Assembly: GCA_910585935.1 (NCBI GenBank)
Contig: CAJUHN010000077.1
Span: 1 to 14,312 of the forward strand
Direction of reading: 5' to 3'
DNA length: 14,312 nucleotides
Source of the DNA: an uncultured Lachnospiraceae bacterium
GTDB taxonomy: Bacteria > Bacillota > Clostridia > Lachnospirales > Lachnospiraceae
The position numbers were made by a program, and so were the translations under genes. Shown here in pieces: positions 1-7,089 of the stretch. Each line of letters opens with the position of its first letter. Position 1 is the stretch's first letter. The notes beneath the pieces were generated by a model that made no database searches, had not been told where the DNA came from, and saw only the letters and a program-made list of their open reading frames with translations.

Positions 1-46
1 AACGGAGCGGGAGCGCGGCTTCGTTGGAATAGCTTTGGGTCTGAGC
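1..46 (-). repeat. R0: truncated copy of the R structured repeat
   Basis: Read on the minus strand, this segment carries the 5' part of the R repeat family: the CTCCGTT block, the small GCG/CGC hairpin, the GAAGCC half-stem (plus-strand GGCTTC at 17-22) and an ATTCCAACG block shared with R2. The rest of the element, including the partner arms, lies beyond the left edge of the window, so its pairing cannot be tested. It ends about 50 bp upstream of the lacZ promoter. The assignment rests on close sequence match to R1, R2 and R3. Confidence 0.75.
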
Positions 47-94
47 GGAAACAAGCGGAAAGCATGAAAATAGTTCTATTTATGTATTTTTTGA

Positions 95-123
95 TTGTAT
101 TCGATATAGGAATAAGGTATAAT
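95..123 (+). promoter_or_regulatory. Sigma-A type promoter for lacZ
   Basis: The -35 TTGTAT (95-100) and the perfect -10 TATAAT (118-123) are separated by 17 bp. This predicts a transcript starting near 130 and a leader of about 55 nt. A second -35 reading, TTGATT at 91-96, would give an overlong 21-bp spacer. The lacZ ribosome site is TGAGGTGA (175-182), 3 nt before the ATG. No clear catabolite-repression operator was seen nearby. Confidence 0.7.
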
Positions 124-185
124 ATACAAAGACTTCTCAGAAGAAGTAATGATGCGCGAAGAGCAGCGCAGAAATGAGGTGAAAT

Positions 186-3173
186 ATGAAAATTCAAAAT
201 TATTATGAGAATCCTTCTATCTTACATATAGGAACAGAGGAAAATCGTTCTTATTATATCCCTTTAGATAAAGAAGGAAAAGAAAGAGTGTTTTCTTTAA
301 ATGGACAGTGGAAATTTAAATATTATACTTGTCCATATGATGTGGAAGAGGACTTTATAAAAGAAGATTTTTGCGATTTAGGTTTCCACACTATTCCAGT
401 GCCAAGCTGTTGGCAGATGCAAGGCTATGATAAGAATCAATATACGAATGTAAATTTCCCATTTCCTTATGACCCGCCTTATGTTCCAAAGGAAAATCCA
501 AGCGGAGCATATATTCAAAAGTTTTCGTTGACAAAAGAGCAGTTACAACAGGAAATTTATCTCAACTTTGAAGGCGTGGATTCTTGTTTTTATCTCTGGA
601 TCAACGGAGAGTTTGTAGGATATAGTCAAGTTTCTCATTCTACCAGTGAATTTAATATTACGAAATGGGTAAAGGAAGGCGAAAATAAGGCAGCAGTTTT
701 AGTTTTAAAATGGTGTCATGGAAGTTATTTAGAAGATCAAGATAAATTTCGTATGTCTGGTATCTTTCGAGATGTTTATTTATTAATAAGACCAAAAGCG
801 CATATTCGCGATTATTTTATAAAAGCAGATGTAAAAGATGATTTTGAAAAGGCTCAAATAGAAGTGGATTTTTCTTTTGTGGGAGATGTGAAAACAGAAC
901 TCATTTTGAAAAACGCAAAAGGAGAAGAGGTTTATCATATTACAGATTGTGGAGAAAAAGAAAGCTTTACGATTGAAAATCCTATTCTATGGAATGCGGA
1001 AAAACCATATTTATATACTATAATTTTAAAGACAGAAGAAGAAATCATTGAGCAAAAAGTGGGAATAAAAAGGGTAGAAATCAAAGAAGGTGTATTTTTT
1101 ATTAATGGAGAGCCTGTGAAATTAAAGGGAGTGAACAGACACGACAGCGATCCCAAAACAGGATTTACTATCAGTAAAGAGCAGGCATTAAAAGATTTAT
1201 CTTTGATGAAACAGCATAATATTAACGCTATTCGTACCAGCCATTATCCAAATGCTCCTTGGTTTACAAAGTTGTGTGATGAATATGGATTTTATGTGAT
1301 TTTAGAGGCTGACTTAGAGGCTCATGGTGCAACAGCATTTTATCATGCTTCTTATGAAAAAACTTATGGAGATATTGTGCAGATGCCTATTTATGCTGAA
1401 GCTATTTTAGATAGAGTAAAAAGGGCAGTGATAAGAGATAAAAACTGTGTCAGCGTATTTATGTGGTCGATGGGGAATGAAGCAGGAATCAGCACTGCGA
1501 TAGAGGATGCGGGAAGATGGGTGAAAACTTATGATCCAACCCGATTGGCACATTATGAAGGAGAGCGCTGGGAAACAGGAGGGCATAAAGCAGATCGCTC
1601 TATGTGGGATGTGCATAGTAGAATGTACTCTGATTTTAATGAGATCGATAGTTATTTTAAAGAAGAACCCAAAAAGCCTTTTTTGCTCTGTGAATTTGCT
1701 CATGCGATGGGAAATGGACCGGGAGATTTAGAGGACTATTATCAGAAGATTTATCATACGCCTGGATTTATGGGAGGATTCGTTTGGGAATGGTGCGACC
1801 ATGGGATCTATATGGGCAGAACAGTAGAAGGAAAAGATATTTATTATTATGGAGGAGATTCTGGAGAATTTCCACATGATGTTAATTTCTGTATGGATGG
1901 ATTAGTTTATCCTTATCGAAAGCCACATACAGGGTTACTGGAATATAAAAATGTGCTTCGTCCTATGAGAGCGAAATTATTAGAAGCGAAAACAGGAAAA
2001 ATAGAATTATGGAATACCAGAAATTTTACATCTAGTCAAGAGGATATAGATGTGAGCTGGGAAATGCGCAAAGATGGTGTGTTGATAGGGAATGGAGAAT
2101 GGAAAGATGTTCCAAATGTAAAGCCGATGCAGACAGTAGAAACTACTTTACCTATGGAAATACCAGAAGAATCAGGCATTACAATCAGGCTTTTTTATAG
2201 AAAAAAGGAGGCAGCACCATTTTTAGAAAAGGGATTTCTCTATGGGTTTGATGAAATAATTTGTACTTCAAAAAGAGAATATCAAAAAGAAGTTATACCA
2301 AAAGATACTATAACGATAAAACAAGATGAGAGATATGTGATTGTGGCAGGAGAAAAGTTTCGATATGTATTTGATGGGTATAGGGGGACTTTCTCTGAAA
2401 TCGTTCATCATGGCTGCAGTTATCTGACAAAACCGATGGAATATAATATTTACCGCGCTCCTATGGATAATGATAGAAATCAAAAGTGGGAGTGGATGGG
2501 TGCAGGATATCATAGAGCTAAAGTGAGAGTATATCAGATGGAAGCAAAACAGAAAGATGGCTGTGCTTTTATTTATGCTGAACTTAGTTTAGCTCCGATT
2601 TATATTCAAAGAATATTAAATATAAAGGCAGAGTTTATCATAGACGGGGAAGGAATGATAAAGGCGAATTTGACAGTGGATAGAAATTCAGATATGCCAT
2701 ATCTTCCAAGATTTGGAGTGCGTTTGTTTTTGCCAAAAGAATTTAATAAAGCAGAATATTTAGGATATGGACCATATGAAAGTTATCTTGATAAACATAG
2801 AGCTTCTTATTATGCAGTGCATAAAGATATTGTGAGCAATATGCATGAGGATTATATTAAACCTCAAGAAAATGGAAGCCATTGTGGCTGCAGATATTTA
2901 CAGGTAGAGAAATCTTATCAGGATATCATAAAGGTGGAAGCGGAAGAATTTTCTTTTAATTTGTCAGAATATACACAAGAAGAATTGATAGCAAAACGCC
3001 ATAATTATGAACTAGAAAAATCAGGGGATACTGTATTGTGCATTGATTATAAAATGAGCGGCTGTGGAAGTGGAAGCTGTGGACCACAGTTGATGCCAAA
3101 GTATCAATGTAAAGAAGAGCAGATAAAATTTACATTTGATTTGAGCTTTATGGAAAGTGGCTTTGGGGAGTAA
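186..3173 (+). CDS. lacZ: Beta-galactosidase, glycoside hydrolase family 2 (LacZ type)
   Basis: This 995-residue enzyme hydrolyses terminal beta-D-galactosides such as lactose. Its length is close to E. coli LacZ (1023 residues). The order of parts is typical: an N-terminal sugar-binding jelly roll with PVPSCWQMQGYD (about residues 72-83), immunoglobulin-like domains, a TIM barrel from about 310, and a C-terminal beta-sandwich (Bgal small chain type) from about 720 to the end. The acid/base is Glu432 in MGNEA and the nucleophile is Glu503 in LCEFAHAMGNG. GVNRHDSDP and RTSHYPNAP are also classic LacZ motifs. There is no signal peptide, so it should be cytoplasmic. The ATG at 186 is supported by an adjacent GAGGTGA site. 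The gene is monocistronic, between its own promoter and terminator, with no transporter or regulator beside it, so the natural galactoside cannot be inferred. Confidence 0.96.
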   Translation: MKIQNYYENPSILHIGTEENRSYYIPLDKEGKERVFSLNGQWKFKYYTCPYDVEEDFIKEDFCDLGFHTIPVPSCWQMQGYDKNQYTNVNFPFPYDPPYVPKENPSGAYIQKFSLTKEQLQQEIYLNFEGVDSCFYLWINGEFVGYSQVSHSTSEFNITKWVKEGENKAAVLVLKWCHGSYLEDQDKFRMSGIFRDVYLLIRPKAHIRDYFIKADVKDDFEKAQIEVDFSFVGDVKTELILKNAKGEEVYHITDCGEKESFTIENPILWNAEKPYLYTIILKTEEEIIEQKVGIKRVEIKEGVFFINGEPVKLKGVNRHDSDPKTGFTISKEQALKDLSLMKQHNINAIRTSHYPNAPWFTKLCDEYGFYVILEADLEAHGATAFYHASYEKTYGDIVQMPIYAEAILDRVKRAVIRDKNCVSVFMWSMGNEAGISTAIEDAGRWVKTYDPTRLAHYEGERWETGGHKADRSMWDVHSRMYSDFNEIDSYFKEEPKKPFLLCEFAHAMGNGPGDLEDYYQKIYHTPGFMGGFVWEWCDHGIYMGRTVEGKDIYYYGGDSGEFPHDVNFCMDGLVYPYRKPHTGLLEYKNVLRPMRAKLLEAKTGKIELWNTRNFTSSQEDIDVSWEMRKDGVLIGNGEWKDVPNVKPMQTVETTLPMEIPEESGITIRLFYRKKEAAPFLEKGFLYGFDEIICTSKREYQKEVIPKDTITIKQDERYVIVAGEKFRYVFDGYRGTFSEIVHHGCSYLTKPMEYNIYRAPMDNDRNQKWEWMGAGYHRAKVRVYQMEAKQKDGCAFIYAELSLAPIYIQRILNIKAEFIIDGEGMIKANLTVDRNSDMPYLPRFGVRLFLPKEFNKAEYLGYGPYESYLDKHRASYYAVHKDIVSNMHEDYIKPQENGSHCGCRYLQVEKSYQDIIKVEAEEFSFNLSEYTQEELIAKRHNYELEKSGDTVLCIDYKMSGCGSGSCGPQLMPKYQCKEEQIKFTFDLSFMESGFGE

Positions 3174-3199
3174 AAAATATCGGTTTAAAGGAAGAAGGT

Positions 3200-3273
3200 A
3201 AAAAAAGAGCGGCTGTAGGTAAATAGAAATAGAAAATATGGAGAATAAATCTATTTCTGCAGCCGCTTTTTTT
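3200..3273 (+). terminator. Intrinsic terminator of lacZ
   Basis: The base stem GCGGCTG (3209-3215) pairs with CAGCCGC (3260-3266), with an A-run before it and seven T residues after it (3267-3273). A second nested stem, AGAAATAG with CTATTTCT, lies in the loop and makes an elongated hairpin. The symmetric A and T tracts mean it could also stop transcription arriving from the other side. Confidence 0.85.
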
Positions 3274-3352
3274 AGACTTGATAGAAATAGCAGAACTTTA
3301 ATGGCAGTGAATGGAAACTATTTTTTCTTTAGAAATTCTTTTTAATTTTCTA

Positions 3353-3382
3353 TCGACCATCTTTAAAATTATTTTTTAAAAT
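3353..3382 (+). promoter_or_regulatory. Possible promoter for the dedA-GT4-acyltransferase operon
   Basis: TCGACC (3353-3358) and TAAAAT (3377-3382) are 18 bp apart and resemble -35 and -10 boxes. A promoter is expected here because a terminator lies just upstream. The region is very AT-rich, so chance matches are likely and this is a weak call. Confidence 0.35.
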
Positions 3383-3428
3383 AGAAATAGATAAAGTGGA
3401 AGAGATAAATAAGGATTAAGAAGAGAGT

Positions 3429-3947
3429 GTGAAAGCGATGGATATTGCGACGTTAAATCAATATTTTATACAATATGGAGCTATTTTTGTATTTGTAATA
3501 GTATTTTTGGAATACTTAAATTTGCCAGGATTTCCTGCGGGAATTATTATGCCATTGGCAGGAATATGGGCCTCAAAGGGAGAAATCAGTTTTTTTATGA
3601 CAATGGTGTTATCTGTGAGTGCGGGATTGTTGGGAAGTTGGATTTTATATTTTCTGGGAAGATTTGGCGGAGATGTTTTTTTAAAGGCATTTGGAAAGAA
3701 ATTCCCAAAACAACAGGAGCTAGTTTTAAAAAATATGGAAGTATTGCGACAAAAGGGATGTATAGGTGTATTTATCAGTAAGTTGTTGCCTATGGTGAGA
3801 ACGATTATTTCTATTCCAGCAGGAGCAATAAAAATGGATTTTATTAAGTACAGTATAAGCTCTGTATTGGGCATTTTTATTTGGAATTTTGTATTTATCG
3901 GGGCAGGTTATGTATTTGGAGAAGCCGTATTTGAAATGTTTGGATAG
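3429..3947 (+). CDS. DedA-family (SNARE-associated/VTT) membrane protein
   Basis: This is a 172-residue integral membrane protein. The first conserved DedA block is FLEYLNLPGFPAG to MPLAG (residues 26-45), with Glu28 at the usual acidic position. The second is SKLLPMVRT then PAGAIKM (117-136), with Pro121, Arg124 and Gly132. These correspond to the re-entrant helices of the DedA/VTT fold, and further hydrophobic spans lie near 55-77 and 138-168. Some DedA proteins recycle undecaprenyl phosphate or flip phosphatidylethanolamine; the substrate here is unknown. The first conserved basic position is Lys118 where Arg is common. The start is uncertain: GTG 3429 or ATG 3438, which is three codons later and 9 nt after AGAGAG. 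The next gene starts 13 bp downstream, so co-transcription is likely and a lipid-carrier or glycolipid role fits. Confidence 0.88.
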   Translation: MKAMDIATLNQYFIQYGAIFVFVIVFLEYLNLPGFPAGIIMPLAGIWASKGEISFFMTMVLSVSAGLLGSWILYFLGRFGGDVFLKAFGKKFPKQQELVLKNMEVLRQKGCIGVFISKLLPMVRTIISIPAGAIKMDFIKYSISSVLGIFIWNFVFIGAGYVFGEAVFEMFG

Positions 3948-3960
3948 AGAGGGAATGAGT

Positions 3961-5277
3961 ATGAGAATTGCGATGTTTACTAATAATTATAAACCATTTA
4001 TCGGAGGTGTGCCAATTTCTATTGAACGGTTGGCAAATGGATTGCGCAGTCTGGGGCATATTGTCTATATCTTTGCGCCAGAATATGAAACTAGGACAGA
4101 AGATGAAACTTATATCATTCGTTATAAAACTTTTCAAAAGAAAATGAAAAATGGTTTTGTCTATCCAAATAGTTTCGATCCAGCGATTGAAGAAAAATTT
4201 ACTTCTCTTTGTTTTGATGTGATTCATGTACATCATCCAATGATGATAGGGCAAACAGCATTATATTTGAGTAAAAAGTATCAAATTCCATTAGCATATA
4301 CCTACCATACTCGATATGAAGAATACTTACATTATTTTAAGTTTTTTGAGAAGATAGAAAGGGATATTGAGAAAAATATTTCTTCTATTGCGATAAAGAA
4401 AGCAGAAAATAAGATGTTGCTTTATAGTAAATCTGTATTAGTGCCAAAACTTATCCGCATATTCACAAATAATTGCGATTTAGTATTCGCTCCAACTAAG
4501 ATGATGAAAGAAAATTTAATCGAGAGGGGAACAAGGACGCCGATTGAGGTTCTGCCAACGGGATTGTTATCTTCTTCTTTTATAGAAGATGAGAAAAAAT
4601 CAGAAGAGATCAGAAGAAAATACAAAAATGGAAAAAAATATTTACTCTGCACAACAGCGCGTTTAGAAAGGGAAAAGAATTTAGAATTTTTACTGCGCGG
4701 AATTGCAGAATTAAAAATACAATTAGAAGGCTGTTTTCAGGTGTTGATTTTAGGAGATGGAAAGCAGAGAAAAGAGTTAGAAGAGTTAGTAAAACAGTTG
4801 GAAATAGAAGATGTAATAAGTTTTATAGGCAGTGTGCCAAATGAAGAGATAAAGGATTATCAATTTGCCAGTGATTTATTCTTATTTTCCTCTAAATCAG
4901 AAACTCAAGGCATCGTATTATTAGAGGCGATGGCAGCGAGAAATCCCGTGATTGCGGTAAAAGCGAGTGGAGTGGTAGATGTAGTGGAGAATGGAAAAAA
5001 TGGCTTTATGACAGAAGAAAATATTTCTGAATGGGCAAAGGCAGCGGCAGATGTATTAGTGAATCCATTTCTCTATGACAGTTTAAAAGAAGGTGCTAAG
5101 TATACAGCAGAACAGTATCAAACTAGAGAAATAGCACATATAGCACAAGAAGTATATAAAGAGATGATACAGGAAAAACAAAATAATAAGAAGAATAAGA
5201 AATGGAGTTATCACTATGAGAAAGGAGAAATCCAACAAGTTATCGCTTCTATTAAACAGTTATTTGTGGCTAGTTAG
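3961..5277 (+). CDS. GT4 glycosyltransferase, diacylglycerol glucosyltransferase-like
   Basis: This 438-residue GT-B fold enzyme opens with MRIAMFTNNYKPFIGGVP, the glycine-rich N-terminal loop of GT4 enzymes. The acceptor-domain motif HVHHP lies near residues 80-84, and the donor domain begins near the basic TARLEREKN segment (about 235-243). The catalytic E-x7-E motif is Glu314 and Glu322 in SETQGIVLLEAM. The closest remembered relatives are 1,2-diacylglycerol 3-alpha-glucosyltransferases, which make membrane glycolipids or lipoteichoic-acid anchors; another lipid or sugar acceptor is possible. An upstream in-frame ATG at 3889 lies inside the dedA gene. ATG 3961 is preferred because AGAGGGA sits 6 nt before it and the conserved N-terminus begins there. 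The lysine-rich C-terminal tail (KNKKNKK-like, near residue 405) could touch the membrane. It overlaps the next gene. Confidence 0.85.
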   Translation: MRIAMFTNNYKPFIGGVPISIERLANGLRSLGHIVYIFAPEYETRTEDETYIIRYKTFQKKMKNGFVYPNSFDPAIEEKFTSLCFDVIHVHHPMMIGQTALYLSKKYQIPLAYTYHTRYEEYLHYFKFFEKIERDIEKNISSIAIKKAENKMLLYSKSVLVPKLIRIFTNNCDLVFAPTKMMKENLIERGTRTPIEVLPTGLLSSSFIEDEKKSEEIRRKYKNGKKYLLCTTARLEREKNLEFLLRGIAELKIQLEGCFQVLILGDGKQRKELEELVKQLEIEDVISFIGSVPNEEIKDYQFASDLFLFSSKSETQGIVLLEAMAARNPVIAVKASGVVDVVENGKNGFMTEENISEWAKAAADVLVNPFLYDSLKEGAKYTAEQYQTREIAHIAQEVYKEMIQEKQNNKKNKKWSYHYEKGEIQQVIASIKQLFVAS

Positions 5278-5827
5278 TAAAACAACGAAGTTTGAGGTGA
5301 AAAATATTCAAAATTATTCTGCAAATAAAATAGCAGGATATTGGCATGAGGATAGCTACGCGATGAATTTAGTATTAAAGGAATTGGCGAAAAAAGATCC
5401 AAATATTCGAGTGATTGTAACAGCGGATACCAGAGGAGATTATATTGAAGATATGATTAAGAATTGTGGTGGAAGCGCGATTCGGATACCAGATGGGTTT
5501 GGAGCAAAGCCCTTTTTAAAATCTTTGATAAAAGAAGCAAAAGAAGATTGTACAATAGCTACTGCCTTAGATGGACCATTAGGACCTAGACATGTGCCAA
5601 AGACGATAACTTTTTTCTTATCTGAAGTCGGAAAAAAGGAATTTATCAGTGTTTGTTTTACGTATTCAAGGTGTTTGCGATTGAAAAGAAGATGGGATCA
5701 TTATGCGATACCATTACCTTTTACAAAGATAACAGCAGTCTTATATTTTTATGGTATTGTAAAAAAAGCAGATATCCAAAATATTCCTATTGTTTTAGAA
5801 AATTCTTCTGATCAGGATGAAAAATAG
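5216..5827 (+). CDS. DUF374-type lysophospholipid acyltransferase-like protein
   Basis: This 203-residue protein matches the DUF374 pattern. The histidine region is GYWHED (residues 41-46), followed by a TADTRGDYI segment, then GGSAIRIPDGFG where the family has its RGSS-like stretch. The signature ALDGPLGPRHVPK includes Asp119, and the WDHYAIPLPF end block follows. DUF374 proteins resemble lysophospholipid and lipid A acyltransferases; the acyl acceptor here is not known. The variable residue after His44 makes a strict HX4D motif hard to assign, so catalytic activity is not proved. The ATG overlaps the end of the GT4 gene by 62 bp and is preceded by GGAG about 9 nt upstream, suggesting translational coupling. 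With DedA and the glycosyltransferase it forms a plausible membrane-lipid module. No terminator follows, and a new promoter lies 10 bp after the stop. Confidence 0.78.
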   Translation: MRKEKSNKLSLLLNSYLWLVSKTTKFEVKNIQNYSANKIAGYWHEDSYAMNLVLKELAKKDPNIRVIVTADTRGDYIEDMIKNCGGSAIRIPDGFGAKPFLKSLIKEAKEDCTIATALDGPLGPRHVPKTITFFLSEVGKKEFISVCFTYSRCLRLKRRWDHYAIPLPFTKITAVLYFYGIVKKADIQNIPIVLENSSDQDEK

Positions 5828-5836
5828 AAGAGTTTA

Positions 5837-5889
5837 TGTTATAATAAAGGACAATAAGAGTAGGATTGTTTTTCTTGTTTCAATTCTAC
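5837..5889 (+). promoter_or_regulatory. Extended -10 promoter and leader hairpin of the response regulator gene
   Basis: TG at 5837-5838, one base, then TATAAT at 5840-5845 makes an extended -10 box. The -35 region is weak, as is common for this promoter class. The leader contains a hairpin in which GTAGGATTG (5860-5868) pairs with CAATTCTAC (5881-5889), including one G-T wobble. The function of the hairpin is unknown, and it could be chance in such AT-rich DNA. Confidence 0.6.
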
Positions 5890-5919
5890 AAATAAAATAA
5901 AGGCAGGTTAATTATTACA

Positions 5920-6621
5920 ATGGAAGCGAATCACATTTTAATTGTAGAAGATGATAAAGACATTCGAGAAGGAGTGGAAATTTATTTAAAGAGTCAGGGA
6001 TATGAAGTGTTTCAAGCTGGAGATGGAATAGAGGGGTTACAGGTTTTGGAGAGAGAGGAAATTCATCTGGCGATTGTAGATGTCATGATGCCTAGAATGG
6101 ATGGAATTAAAATGACAGTGAAATTAAGGGAGAAATATGATTTTCCTGTTATTATGCTGTCAGCGAAATCAGAAGAAGTGGATAAAATTGCGGGATTGAA
6201 TATTGGAGCAGATGATTATGTGACAAAACCGTTTACGCCGATGGAATTGATGGCGAGAGTGAATTCTCAACTGAGGCGTTATAAAAAGTTTATGGAGAAA
6301 TTGGAGAAGAGGGATAAAGAGAATGTCTATAGTATTGGAGGGTTAGAAATTAATGAAGATACTGTAGAAGTGAGTGTGGATGGAAAACCAGTGAAGTTGA
6401 CACCAATAGAGTTTAAAATTTTATTGCTGTTGATGAAAAATCCCGGACGAGTGTTCTCCGCAGATGAAATTTATGAAAGAGTTTGGAATGAAAGAGCGAT
6501 TAATACAGATACCATCATGGTTCATGTTAGAAATATTCGTGAAAAGATAGAAGTGAATCCCAAAGACCCTAAATATTTAAAAGTGGTGTGGGGAGTTGGG
6601 TATAAGATAGAGAAACAGTGA
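5920..6621 (+). CDS. OmpR/PhoB-family response regulator transcription factor
   Basis: This is a 233-residue two-domain regulator. The receiver domain (about residues 4-120) shows Glu10-Asp11-Asp12, the phospho-acceptor Asp54 in IVDVMMPRMDG, Ser81 at the switch position and Lys103 in VTKPF. The C-terminal winged helix (about 135-232) contains the LTPIEFKILLLLM helix and the VHVRNIREKIE recognition segment, ending in VVWGVGYKIE. It is expected to bind DNA after phosphorylation by a histidine kinase, presumably the VanS-like kinase encoded downstream. The ribosome site is weak: AGGCAGG lies about 12 nt before the ATG. Regulator and kinase genes of this type usually abut or overlap, but here 468 bp and repeat R1 intervene. 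Target genes are unknown; the lipid and polysaccharide genes nearby are candidates by position only. Confidence 0.95.
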   Translation: MEANHILIVEDDKDIREGVEIYLKSQGYEVFQAGDGIEGLQVLEREEIHLAIVDVMMPRMDGIKMTVKLREKYDFPVIMLSAKSEEVDKIAGLNIGADDYVTKPFTPMELMARVNSQLRRYKKFMEKLEKRDKENVYSIGGLEINEDTVEVSVDGKPVKLTPIEFKILLLLMKNPGRVFSADEIYERVWNERAINTDTIMVHVRNIREKIEVNPKDPKYLKVVWGVGYKIEKQ

Positions 6622-6652
6622 AGTTTGTGATTGAGTTGGGTTTAACATGGGA

Positions 6653-6824
6653 AACAAAAGTTCGCACAGGAAAGAAACATTTAGGCGAAGCCGCGCTTTC
6701 GCTCTGTTCCAGACGTAGCGGATACTAAATTCGCAAATCCCGCTTCTTGCGGGTTTGCTCATTAAGTACCGACGTCTTCCAAGGGGCTTCTTTTGGAATT
6801 GTTTCTTTCCTGTGCTAGTTTGTT
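6653..6824 (+). repeat. R1: structured repeat inserted between regulator and kinase genes
   Basis: This is a full copy of the R family. The outer stem GCACAGGAAAGAAAC (6664-6678) pairs perfectly with 6801-6815, and AACAAA/TTTGTT (6653-6658/6819-6824) extends it. Inside, GAAGCC (6687-6692) pairs with GGCTTC (6785-6790), AGACG (6711-6715) with CGTCT (6773-6777), and GGaTACT (6720-6726, one bulged A) with AGTACC (6765-6770). A tip hairpin, GCAAA-t-CCCGC (6733-6743), pairs with GCGGG-TTTGC (6749-6758). The conserved blocks GTTCCAGACGTAGCGG and ACGTCTTCCAAGGG match R2 and R3. There is no T-run after the element, so it is not a plain terminator. It could be a structured RNA or a small mobile DNA element. 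Confidence 0.85.
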
Positions 6825-7089
6825 GGCTGTTTTATATAAAAAGAATGATATAAGGGCTATTATAGTGGGCGTTTGATGGTGGTAGCAGAATATGGGTTAG
6901 AGATATTTTGCATGATAATCAGAAGATATGTTCGGTATGATAGCTCTTTTATTTTTTATGAAAGCTGGTAGGGGGTGTTTCTTTTGATTATCCTTAGATT
7001 TTCATAGGTAAATCTTTGGGAAAACAGGAGTGTTTTTTTAAAGTATTCAGATATAATAGGAATAACAAAAAAAAGGAGTGAGAGAATAG
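6825..7089. other. Intergenic remainder before the kinase gene, with a possible -10 box
   Basis: I see no gene here and no recognisable pseudogene. A TATAAT (7052-7057) lies 33 bp before the kinase start without a good -35 box. It may give the kinase its own promoter now that R1 separates it from the regulator gene. GGAG (7075-7078) is the likely kinase ribosome site. Confidence 0.4.

Noticed and set aside
3458..3874. Minus-strand open frame opposite the DedA gene
   Set aside because: It is a shadow of the DedA coding frame with no start signal and no recognisable motifs.
3889..3960. N-terminal extension of the GT4 gene from ATG 3889
   Set aside because: It would overlap the DedA gene by 59 bp and add residues before the conserved GT4 start; the ribosome site favours ATG 3961.
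6577..6762. Minus-strand open frame across R1, and similar frames across R2 (9583-9780) and R3 (9936-10205, minus)
   Set aside because: They exist because the R core lacks stops in one frame. The repeated peptides shared between them come from the repeat, and none has a ribosome site or protein-like conservation independent of RNA pairing.
6653..6824. R1 as an ordinary intrinsic terminator of the regulator gene
   Set aside because: The hairpin is far longer than needed, no T-run follows the outer arm, and the conserved core recurs at unrelated sites.
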